NCBI GenBank assembly: GCA_900554955.1
Contig: USJH01000067.1
Span: forward strand, 1 to 5,490
Length of the DNA: 5,490 nt
Source: an uncultured Clostridia bacterium
Lineage (GTDB): Bacteria > Bacillota > Clostridia > Christensenellales > UBA1242
Direction: 5' to 3'
Both the position numbers and the translations under genes were made by a program. Below, piece by piece: positions 1 through 5,490 of this stretch; the first letter of the stretch is position 1, and each line of letters opens with the position of its first letter. The notes under the pieces were generated by a model. It was not told the DNA's origin. It searched no databases and saw only the letters and a program-made list of their open reading frames with translations.

Positions 1-1553
1 CAAACAGTTCCAAGCTTCAAGTTTTTTGTTCCATGGACACCTTTTTGTGCAAGCTCATATACATCAAGAAGTGGATTGTCAAAATTATAGCCACACTTCT
101 TGCCATAGTAATATAAAAATCCATAGTCAAATTTAACGTTATATCCACTTAAAATGCACCCACGAGTAAACTTATAAAAGTCTGCAAGAACCTGATCATA
201 GGTGTGTGCACCCGCGACATCTTCATCACGAATTCCAGTAAGCGATACAATTTTTTCCGGAATTTTCATTTGCGGATCCACCATGCACATGAACTTGTCC
301 GTAAACTTTCCATCAACAAGTTTGACCGCACCAATCTCGATGATTTTTTCGCCTTCTGCAACATTAAGACCTGTCGTTTCAAGGTCAAACACTACAATTT
401 CTTTCCCTTTGAAATATTCATGAACCGGCTTTTCTTCACCCATTGAAAACAAGTCCGTTTGAGAATAATATACAAGTGGTTCTGGATAAACATAGCGATA
501 TTCTTTCGGCTCGCTTTTCCAAACAATTTCTTCTTCGAATTTTTCAGGAAGTGTGCAACGAGAAATGTTTTTAACCCTAAGCGATACCCCACCATTAAAC
601 TTGTCTTCTTCAAGTTTTCCAGAAACAATAAGCGGTTCACCTTGTGTTAATGTTGTCATCGCTTCATAGTTATTTTTATTTGCAAAGAAAACACACGAAA
701 TGCTTCCAGAAAAGTCTTTAACAGAAAACTTAAAAAACTTTCTTTCATTTTTGTTTTCTTCTTCAGTCTTTTGTTCTCCTTCTACGTTTGCAGTTTCTTC
801 ACCATTTTCTGCAGGTTTGTTTTCAAGTTTTTGGTCTTCTTTTTCAGTTTTTTTGTCACCTTTATCGTCATCTTTCGGTTTCTTTTTTGGTGTATATGAG
901 TGTTCTCTTATAAACTCTAGATTTCCACAAAAAACAACGTCTTCACCAACAGTTTTCTTATCTTTAATGTAATATGCCAAATTGTCATTAAGATCACCAA
1001 CAACACACTCAACATTTGAAACTTCAATTGTTCGATTCTGAGCCGGCGAAACATCTTCTACAACCATGCTTTCAAAAGGAAGGTCAGAAGTTTCTTTTGC
1101 AACAATTTTGCTTGTTTGAATATCAAAATCAACAAAGAATGATTCTTTTAAATATGTTTTCAAATTTTCAACAATTTTCTTTGCTTTAATATAGTCTTCT
1201 TGACGTTCTTCAAAAGCAATCAATACACTTTTGTTATCACTATCCGCCGAGATAATTTCAAATGTAACAGCTGGGTGATTTTTTGCAAAATATTCTTTAA
1301 CCTTTGAAACAAGTGCTTCTTTTGTTAAAAAGTTTTTGATGAATTTGAAAGAATAAGAAAAACCAGAAGGCATCACTTCTTTCAGAATTTCTTCACATTC
1401 CTTTCTTTTTTCTGGGGACAAAATCACCCCATCTTTATAAAACATTTCAACAAAACAAAGACCAGCAGTCTTTGAAAGTTTTGCCGACTTAAGTTTAAAG
1501 TCGAAAACACCGCCCGTCTTATCGTTTAGATATTCGTCTAGTTCTTTACTCAT
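1..1553 (-). CDS. polC: DNA polymerase III PolC-type, N-terminal part (runs off left edge)
   Basis: This is the first 517 codons of the replicative polymerase of low-GC Gram-positives; the C-terminal part lies outside the window. Residues 1-175 fit the poorly conserved PolC N-terminal region. Residues about 178-335 look like the OB-fold (tRNA_anti) domain, split by a Lys/Glu/Asp-rich stretch at about 222-272. Residues from about 385 are a DEDDh 3'-5' proofreading exonuclease: motif I is FDLETTGL with D390 and E392, and motif II is YNVKFDYGF with N472 and D476. Motif III would lie beyond the edge. The PHP sequence (HLHT...TDH) that usually separates the OB fold from the exonuclease is not visible. 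The ATG start has the Shine-Dalgarno AAAGGA six bases upstream, overlapping the rseP stop, and the intergenic gap is 10 bp, so co-transcription and coupling with rseP are likely. Position after rseP is typical for polC. A stand-alone DnaQ-like protein with an OB fold is a less likely alternative. Confidence 0.9.
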   Translation of the reverse strand, partial: MSKELDEYLNDKTGGVFDFKLKSAKLSKTAGLCFVEMFYKDGVILSPEKRKECEEILKEVMPSGFSYSFKFIKNFLTKEALVSKVKEYFAKNHPAVTFEIISADSDNKSVLIAFEERQEDYIKAKKIVENLKTYLKESFFVDFDIQTSKIVAKETSDLPFESMVVEDVSPAQNRTIEVSNVECVVGDLNDNLAYYIKDKKTVGEDVVFCGNLEFIREHSYTPKKKPKDDDKGDKKTEKEDQKLENKPAENGEETANVEGEQKTEEENKNERKFFKFSVKDFSGSISCVFFANKNNYEAMTTLTQGEPLIVSGKLEEDKFNGGVSLRVKNISRCTLPEKFEEEIVWKSEPKEYRYVYPEPLVYYSQTDLFSMGEEKPVHEYFKGKEIVVFDLETTGLNVAEGEKIIEIGAVKLVDGKFTDKFMCMVDPQMKIPEKIVSLTGIRDEDVAGAHTYDQVLADFYKFTRGCILSGYNVKFDYGFLYYYGKKCGYNFDNPLLDVYELAQKGVHGTKNLKLGTV

Positions 1554-1563
1554 TTTTTATCCT

Positions 1564-2892
1564 TTATAAAATTAGTTTCATTGCGAAGAAAAAGTGATAA
1601 ACATCAAGGAACAACACAAGTCCAAGCAAAACGAACAGCCCAACTGTGTGAATAATGTTTTCAATTTTTCTTGGAACAGGTTTGCCACAAATCCACTCGA
1701 TGATTACAAACACACATCTTGCCCCATCAAGAGCAGGAATTGGCAAAATATTGAAGAGTGCAAGGTTCATTGCAAGCATTGGAAGAAGAAGCAAAAAGTT
1801 GTTGAAACCAAGTTTTGAAACTTCGGCAATTTGAGAAATTGCAGTAACTGTTCCGCCAAGTTCTTTAAGAGCTGTTTTACCTGTAAAGATTCCACCAAGA
1901 GCTTTCAAAATAAGCCCACAAATATAGAAACAGAATGGCCAAGCTTTCAAGAAGCTTTCGAAAAAGCCATAGGTTGCACGTTGATTATAATAAATGAAAC
2001 CAACACTGACCTTGCTGTCTGACAACACAATTTTTGCAAGTTTTACAAGGTCTTCGTCCGAATACTCAACATAGCTTTCAACCCCATCGGTTGTAACTTT
2101 TTTATAGAATTTTTTTGTTCCAAATGAAAAGTCTTCAAATTCTCCAGTTTCAGCATTTTTAACAGGGGTTACATTTTTAATTTCATCATAAAATTCATCT
2201 GTTGAAACCAACACATAGTTGCTTGTTCCTTCGTCAAATTTATAAACCAAATCTTTTACGCCAGTAATGTTTGATGAAAAATAGAAAGCTTCGGTTTTTA
2301 CCATCTTAACACCAGAAATATCAATTTCTTCAGTCTTGCCTTCACTGTTTTTTCTTTGAACAGTTAAAACAATCTCGTCACCTTCTTTATATTTTGAAAG
2401 AAGGTCAGAAATTGTTCGATATGCTTCAAGATGTTTTCCATCAACCGCAACGATAACATCATCTTTTTTCAAAAGTCCGCTGGTATAGTTGATGTTGTTT
2501 GGTGAAAAATCTGTAACATGAACAACGCCATATCCATTAACCATCAAGAAAATTGCAGCGGTAATGATCCCGAAAATGAAGTTGAACAAAACCCCAGAAA
2601 CAAGAACGATAAGCCTTTTCCAAGGGGCCTTGTTGTTGAAAGCATCTTTTGAAGGATTTTCTTCATCTTCCCCTTCAAAGGCACAATATCCACCAAGTGG
2701 CAAAAGACGGATTGAAAATACTTCGCCCGTCTTTTTATTTGTTTTTGAATATAGCTTTGGACCAAAACCAATTGAAAATTCATTGATCTTGAAACCAAAA
2801 ATTTTTCCTGCAATGAAGTGTCCAAACTCATGAACCGTTATAAGCACAAGAAGAACAACAAGTGCAAGCAATATATATAAAACATTTTGCAT
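1564..2892 (-). CDS. rseP: RseP/RasP site-2 intramembrane zinc metalloprotease
   Basis: This is a membrane protease (M50 family) that cuts transmembrane segments of substrates such as anti-sigma factors and remnant signal peptides. In the 442-residue product, the zinc site HEFGH is at 21-25 within the first membrane helix (about 3-20 and onward), and the second zinc motif NILPIPALDG is at 381-390 with D389 as the expected ligand. A helix at about 93-118 carries SGVLFNF. A PDZ domain spans about 120-200, with GLLKKDDVIVAVDG. Further hydrophobic segments lie at about 312-336, 363-382 and 415-437. Between the PDZ domain and the third helix is an additional segment of about 90 residues. The usual GGPVG-like motif reads GGTVT at 346-350. 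I chose ATG 2892 because AAGGGG lies nine bases upstream and the protein then starts MQNVLYILL, as the family does; the in-frame TTG at 2910 only adds residues encoded by the Shine-Dalgarno itself. It starts 18 bp after the cdsA stop. Confidence 0.95.
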   Translation of the reverse strand: MQNVLYILLALVVLLVLITVHEFGHFIAGKIFGFKINEFSIGFGPKLYSKTNKKTGEVFSIRLLPLGGYCAFEGEDEENPSKDAFNNKAPWKRLIVLVSGVLFNFIFGIITAAIFLMVNGYGVVHVTDFSPNNINYTSGLLKKDDVIVAVDGKHLEAYRTISDLLSKYKEGDEIVLTVQRKNSEGKTEEIDISGVKMVKTEAFYFSSNITGVKDLVYKFDEGTSNYVLVSTDEFYDEIKNVTPVKNAETGEFEDFSFGTKKFYKKVTTDGVESYVEYSDEDLVKLAKIVLSDSKVSVGFIYYNQRATYGFFESFLKAWPFCFYICGLILKALGGIFTGKTALKELGGTVTAISQIAEVSKLGFNNFLLLLPMLAMNLALFNILPIPALDGARCVFVIIEWICGKPVPRKIENIIHTVGLFVLLGLVLFLDVYHFFFAMKLIL

Positions 2893-2901
2893 TTCTAATT
2901 T

Positions 2902-2907
2902 CCCCTT
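2902..2907 (-). promoter_or_regulatory. Shine-Dalgarno deciding the rseP start
   Basis: AAGGGG on the minus strand lies nine bases before ATG 2892. It falls inside the codons that would be used if translation began at TTG 2910, which directly abuts the cdsA stop. That argues for the downstream ATG as the true start. Confidence 0.8.
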
Positions 2908-2910
2908 CAA

Positions 2911-3816
2911 TTAAATAATGAACAAAGCAAACAAAACATAAACAAGCGTTCCTGTAAACATTAAGCCATCAACTCTGTCCATAAATCCCCCATGACCTGG
3001 AAATATGCTTCCAAAATCTTTGATTCCAACTTTACGTTTATATGCAGATGCAACAAGATCTCCAAATTGAGTGAGAAATGTTCCAAAAACTCCAAGAAGA
3101 ACAAATGTTGAAATCACTGCACCATTTGAAGATGAAGCAAACACATTTCCAAACCAGCCAAGGTGGACAAAGAATAAATAGCCAAGGCCAGCAGCAAGCA
3201 TTCCCCCAAGAGCACCAAAAATCATTCCTGAAACACTTTTCTTTGGTGAAATTTCCGGTGCCATTTTTGGACCACGAAGAAGTGATCCAAACAAATATGC
3301 AAACACATCTGTCATCATTGAAATTGCAAATGTCATGATAATTCCAACATAGCCAATGTTAAGTCCAAAATGATTGATTCCCATCAAGAACCCAAGAAGC
3401 GTTGTTGGATAGATAACAATATACATTGAAAATTTTGTTTGGTTTAAAAGTTTAGAGTTTTGTTCAGTTGGTTCATTCACAGTGTCGCAATGTTTTCTTG
3501 CAATTGCATTTTCGATAAGTTCGCTTGCCATTAAGCAAACAAACATTAAAAGTGCAGATGCAATTTGAAGCAAAAGTGCCATTTTAACACTTGTTGAAAA
3601 AATGTAAATCACAGCCATTAAAGCTGGATATAAAAACACCAATACTTGTGCAATTTTTCTGTCTGAGAACTTTGATGCAAGCGCCATTTCAACAACACTT
3701 CCATAGACAATAACAAGCATGAAAGCATCAAAAAACAATGGTGAAACTTGTCTAAGAGCAATGAACCCAGCAGTTAAAAGCAATATAAAAAATCCTGTAA
3801 TTGTGCGTTTTAGCAT
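2911..3816 (-). CDS. cdsA: Phosphatidate cytidylyltransferase (CDP-diacylglycerol synthase)
   Basis: This integral membrane enzyme makes CDP-diacylglycerol from phosphatidic acid and CTP, the precursor of phosphatidylglycerol and cardiolipin. The 301-residue product is strongly hydrophobic, with multiple membrane helices across its length. The family signature is complete near the C-terminus: S257, K260-R261, K266-D267, then PGHGGFMDR at 273-281. Upstream, MMTDVFAYLFG at 167-177 and the ISPKKSVSG stretch from 189 are also typical of the family. I chose ATG 3816, giving MLKRTITGFF as in other CdsA proteins, because AGAAGG is placed eight bases upstream. An in-frame TTG at 3858 would add 14 Lys/Gln-rich residues and has no ribosome binding site. 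The gene follows uppS after 53 bp and is followed by rseP. The usual next gene, dxr, is missing. A loop at about 106-128 is polar and poorly conserved in appearance. Confidence 0.97.
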   Translation of the reverse strand: MLKRTITGFFILLLTAGFIALRQVSPLFFDAFMLVIVYGSVVEMALASKFSDRKIAQVLVFLYPALMAVIYIFSTSVKMALLLQIASALLMFVCLMASELIENAIARKHCDTVNEPTEQNSKLLNQTKFSMYIVIYPTTLLGFLMGINHFGLNIGYVGIIMTFAISMMTDVFAYLFGSLLRGPKMAPEISPKKSVSGMIFGALGGMLAAGLGYLFFVHLGWFGNVFASSSNGAVISTFVLLGVFGTFLTQFGDLVASAYKRKVGIKDFGSIFPGHGGFMDRVDGLMFTGTLVYVLFALFII

Positions 3817-3824
3817 GGTTTTTA

Positions 3825-3830
3825 CCTTCT
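3825..3830 (-). promoter_or_regulatory. Shine-Dalgarno deciding the cdsA start
   Basis: AGAAGG on the minus strand lies eight bases before ATG 3816. No comparable purine-rich site precedes the in-frame TTG at 3858, so the shorter 301-residue CdsA is preferred. Confidence 0.8.
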
Positions 3831-3856
3831 TTTGATATAATTTTTGCGTTTTTTGC

Positions 3857-3870
3857 AATTATTAATAATT
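3857..3870. repeat. 14-base AT palindrome in the uppS-cdsA gap
   Basis: AATTATTAATAATT is a perfect palindrome touching the uppS stop codon, in the only sizeable internal gap of the cluster (53 bp, 3817-3869). It is followed in the cdsA direction by two GCAAAAA copies separated by a few bases. It has no GC stem or T-run arrangement of a terminator, and its role is unknown. Confidence 0.55.
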
Positions 3871-4586
3871 TAAATTTTACCAAATCTACGTTTTCTTTTT
3901 TGATAAACACTGATGCATTCATCAACAGTTTTTGCATCGAAATCTGGCCAATATTTTTTTGGAAAATAGAACTCTGAATATGCACACTGATAAAGCATGA
4001 AATTAGAGAGACGTTGTTCTCCACTTGCTCTTACAATCAAGTCTGGATCACATTGACCAGCAGTGTAAAGATATGAAGAAAATGTTTCTTCAGTAACCTT
4101 TATTCCTTTTTCAACAAGCTTGTTGATTGCCGACACAATTTCATGCCTTGCCCCATATGCAAGGCAAAGATTTAAAATGTGACTTTTGCAATTTTCAGTT
4201 GCCTTTACAATTTCATTGAAAGCAACTTTAACATCGGTTGGAAGCATACTCTCGTCACCAACCAAATGAAGGCGAGCATCACGTTTAATTAAACTTTGTT
4301 TAAGTTTGTCTTTCATGTTTACAAACAAGTTGAAAATATAATCCACTTCTGGTTTTGGACGTTTAAAATTTTCCGTTGAAAAACAAAAAATAGAAACAAT
4401 TTCAACCTTTCTTTCAAAACAACGGTCGATAACTTTTTTGATGGCATCTTTTCCATTTTTGTGACCTTCACACCTTGGAAGCCCACGTTCGGTTGCCCAC
4501 CTTCCGTTTCCATCTGCAATAAAAGCAATATGTTTTGGAATGTTTTCTTCAGAAAGTTCGATTTTATTTTTCTTTCTAAACCACAT
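3870..4586 (-). CDS. uppS: Undecaprenyl diphosphate synthase (cis-prenyltransferase)
   Basis: This enzyme condenses eight isopentenyl diphosphates onto farnesyl diphosphate in cis to make undecaprenyl diphosphate, the lipid carrier for peptidoglycan and other wall polymers. It acts at the inner face of the membrane. The 238-residue length is usual for the family. Visible signatures are HIAFIADGNGRWA, with the catalytic Asp at D25 and R29-W30; H42 in the GHKNG stretch; STENFKRP at 70-77; and RASGEQRLSNF at 186-196, followed by YSEFYF with E205. R186, R192, S194 and E205 correspond to the E. coli diphosphate- and Mg-binding residues R194, R200, S202 and E213. One deviation is AYGAR at 143-147 in place of the common NYGGR. 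ATG 4586 has AAGGGG six bases upstream, overlapping the stop of the small upstream gene, with a 10-bp gap. Function is very likely intact. Confidence 0.97.
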   Translation of the reverse strand: MWFRKKNKIELSEENIPKHIAFIADGNGRWATERGLPRCEGHKNGKDAIKKVIDRCFERKVEIVSIFCFSTENFKRPKPEVDYIFNLFVNMKDKLKQSLIKRDARLHLVGDESMLPTDVKVAFNEIVKATENCKSHILNLCLAYGARHEIVSAINKLVEKGIKVTEETFSSYLYTAGQCDPDLIVRASGEQRLSNFMLYQCAYSEFYFPKKYWPDFDAKTVDECISVYQKRKRRFGKI

Positions 4587-4592
4587 AATTAA

Positions 4593-4598
4593 CCCCTT
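4593..4598 (-). promoter_or_regulatory. Shine-Dalgarno of uppS overlapping the upstream stop
   Basis: AAGGGG on the minus strand lies six bases before ATG 4586 and shares bases with the TAA of the 67-residue gene. This arrangement usually couples translation of neighbouring genes. Confidence 0.75.
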
Positions 4599-4800
4599 AA
4601 ATGTCTATTTTAAAATCAGCAATCAAAAGCAAAACATTGGTTTGGTCAACTTTAGATATCTTTACAACCAACATTTCACCAACCTTATTCTTTGGTTTAG
4701 AAAACTCTTTAAGTGTCACAATATAGCCACAATTTTCAAGCTCAGTTTTAACCTGATTTGCAGGCAAACCAATATATTTTTCGAAATTCAAGTTTTCCAC
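4597..4800 (-). CDS. Small PASTA-like protein of unknown function (67 aa)
   Basis: This 67-residue protein begins with GTG at 4800, and the G of that codon is the last base of the frr TAG stop, a one-base overlap that suggests translational coupling. The nearest purine-rich site, AAGGA in the last codons of frr, is about 15 bases away, further than is usual. The stop overlaps the Shine-Dalgarno of uppS. The sequence pattern is a short N-terminal segment with YIGLPANQVKTELENCGY (GL-x-helix-G), then two probable strands, a Lys/Pro turn (SKPKNKVGEM), and strands LVVKISK and NVLLLIADFKI. This alpha-beta order resembles a single PASTA repeat or the I78-inhibitor fold. There is no signal peptide or membrane segment, so the protein is probably cytoplasmic, unlike PASTA domains of Ser/Thr kinases and penicillin-binding proteins. 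The fold resemblance is by eye and no function is assigned. It is likely a real gene because it packs exactly between two essential genes. Confidence 0.75.
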   Translation of the reverse strand: MENLNFEKYIGLPANQVKTELENCGYIVTLKEFSKPKNKVGEMLVVKISKVDQTNVLLLIADFKIDI

Positions 4801-5375
4801 TATACTTGCATAATGTCCTTTTCTTTTTCAGCAGCAAGAGTGTCAATTTTTGCAATTTCTTTGTCGAGAGTTTTTTGAACGTCTTTTTCATAGCCGGCCA
4901 TGTCATCTTCACTTATAGAGCCATCTTTTTTAAGCTTCTTAAGTTGTTCCAAAGCGTCTCTTCTTGCGTTTCTGCAAGCAACTTTTGTTTCTTCTGCAAT
5001 TTTTTTAGTAGATTTAACAAGTTCTTTTCTTCTGTCTTCAGTAAGCATTGGGAAAGAAAGACGAACAACTCTTCCGTCATCTGAAGGGTTAACTCCAAGA
5101 TCGCTTGCTTGAATTGCTTTGTTAATTTCCTTAACAAGAGATTGATCCCATGGTGAAATTACAATTGTTCTTGCATCTTGAACCATGATGTTTGAAACGT
5201 GTGCAAGTGGAGTTTGACTGCCATAATAATCAACAGTAATTCTGTCAAGAACATGTGGGTTTGCTCTTCCTGCTCTGATTGTTAAATATTCACTTTTAAG
5301 GTGAGCTGTTGCTTTTTCGAGTTCTTCTTCAAACTCAAGAAAAATTTCATCGATAATTTCGTTATTTTCTGCCAT
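4800..5375 (-). CDS. frr: Ribosome recycling factor
   Basis: RRF splits the post-termination ribosome together with EF-G, freeing subunits after the stop codon; it is cytosolic. The 191-residue product is near the usual 185. Family hallmarks are the first long helix ending in LTIRAGRANPHVLDRI at 31-46; VDYYGSQTPL at 48-57; the strand region DARTIVISPWD at 67-77; LGVNPSDDGRVVRLSFPMLTEDRRKELVK at 93-121; and the Arg-rich helix CRNARRDALEQLKKLKK at 134-150. A last helix ends KEKDIMQV. The chosen ATG 5375 (MAENNEI) has the strong Shine-Dalgarno AAGGAG six bases upstream. An ATG at 5453 in the same frame would add 26 residues atypical of RRF, without a ribosome binding site, and would run through the likely promoter. 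pyrH, the usual upstream neighbour, is not in the 115 bp seen here. Confidence 0.98.
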   Translation of the reverse strand: MAENNEIIDEIFLEFEEELEKATAHLKSEYLTIRAGRANPHVLDRITVDYYGSQTPLAHVSNIMVQDARTIVISPWDQSLVKEINKAIQASDLGVNPSDDGRVVRLSFPMLTEDRRKELVKSTKKIAEETKVACRNARRDALEQLKKLKKDGSISEDDMAGYEKDVQKTLDKEIAKIDTLAAEKEKDIMQV

Positions 5376-5381
5376 ATAATT

Positions 5382-5387
5382 CTCCTT
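5382..5387 (-). promoter_or_regulatory. Strong Shine-Dalgarno of frr
   Basis: AAGGAG within AAAGGAGA on the minus strand lies six bases before ATG 5375. It is the best ribosome binding site in the window and fixes the 191-residue start of RRF. Confidence 0.85.
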
Positions 5388-5400
5388 TATACCATCTTCT

Positions 5401-5430
5401 ATTTTACAAGATTTATAGGTGAAAAAGCAA
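5401..5430 (-). promoter_or_regulatory. Candidate SigA-type promoter for the frr-polC cluster
   Basis: On the minus strand, TTGCTT (5425-5430) is followed after 18 bases by TAAAAT (5401-5406), a 5 of 6 match to the -10 consensus; the -35 matches only its TTG. Transcription would begin near 5394, giving a leader of about 20 bases that contains the frr Shine-Dalgarno. The region is very AT-rich, so chance matches are likely and the call is tentative. Confidence 0.4.
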
Positions 5431-5432
5431 TC

Positions 5433-5450
5433 AAAATAAAGATTTATTTT
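5433..5450. repeat. 18-base AT-rich inverted repeat upstream of frr
   Basis: The plus strand reads AAAATAAA, GA, TTTATTTT: two perfect 8-base arms around a 2-base centre. It lies just upstream of the candidate -35 element, where an operator, an UP element or merely AT-rich curvature could sit. There is no GC stem, so it is not a terminator. Confidence 0.6.
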
Positions 5451-5490
5451 CATGCAAAAGGAAAATTATTATATTATATTTATTTTTATT

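Noticed and set aside
392..640. Minus-strand 82-codon open frame inside polC
   Set aside because: It is a frame-shifted shadow of the polC reading frame, which continues without a stop through this stretch.
202..972. Several open frames of 60-90 codons on the plus strand opposite polC
   Set aside because: They lie antisense to a continuous polC frame with clear OB and exonuclease motifs. Their compositions (Ser/Phe-rich) are the mirror of Lys/Glu codons and none has family motifs.
2564..3338. Plus-strand open frames opposite rseP and cdsA
   Set aside because: They are antisense to conserved motif-bearing membrane proteins and have no ribosome binding site or recognisable product.
3857..3870. 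Palindrome after uppS considered as a transcription terminator
   Set aside because: The stem is only A and T with no loop and no G/C pairs, so it would not form a stable RNA hairpin; cdsA follows co-directionally.
5376..5453. 26-residue N-terminal extension of RRF from ATG 5453
   Set aside because: There is no Shine-Dalgarno, the residues are atypical of RRF and the stretch holds the likely promoter. ATG 5375 has a strong AAGGAG.
1..5490. Search for a defence system, mobile element, CRISPR array, tRNA or rRNA
   Set aside because: Every stretch is accounted for by six housekeeping-type genes and short spacers. No arrays, terminal repeats or structured RNA patterns were seen.

Overview
The window holds a single gene cluster read entirely from the minus strand. 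Read 5'->3' in the direction of transcription (right to left on the window) it is frr (ribosome recycling factor), a 67-residue PASTA-like protein of unknown function, uppS (undecaprenyl diphosphate synthase), cdsA (CDP-diacylglycerol synthase), rseP/rasP (site-2 intramembrane protease) and the first 517 codons of polC (Gram-positive replicative DNA polymerase III), which runs off the left edge. No plus-strand gene, RNA gene, mobile element, CRISPR array or rho-independent terminator could be supported.

The gene order and the PolC-type polymerase point to a low-GC Bacillota (Firmicutes). Sampled lines are about one third G+C, stops are mostly TAA, Shine-Dalgarno sites are clear and Trp is encoded by TGG with no in-frame TGA, so there is no sign of the mycoplasma code. 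The cluster is a compacted version of the classical frr-uppS-cdsA-dxr-rseP-proS-polC arrangement. dxr is absent between cdsA and rseP, and neither proS nor ispG lies between rseP and polC. An uncultured clostridial or reduced-genome gut lineage would fit, but the exact group cannot be fixed from this sequence.

Layout: 5376-5490 is an AT-rich leader with a plausible SigA-type promoter and an 18-base palindrome. 4800-5375 is frr. 4597-4800 is the small gene, whose GTG start overlaps the frr stop by one base. 3870-4586 is uppS. A 53-bp gap follows, then cdsA at 2911-3816, rseP at 1564-2892 and polC at 1-1553. Apart from the 53-bp gap, neighbours are 10-18 bp apart or overlapping, so one polycistronic transcript is likely. 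Its products link translation (RRF), the lipid carrier for cell-wall synthesis (UppS), phospholipid precursor synthesis (CdsA), membrane proteolysis (RseP) and replication (PolC).

This is mainly a housekeeping region. The points most worth a second look are: a PolC that appears to lack the N-terminal half of the PHP domain normally found between its OB fold and its exonuclease; a highly charged insertion inside the PolC OB fold; an extra segment of roughly 90 residues after the RseP PDZ domain; and the small PASTA-like gene coupled to frr. For cdsA, rseP and frr the longest open frame overstates the N-terminus, and Shine-Dalgarno position together with family N-termini supports shorter starts.
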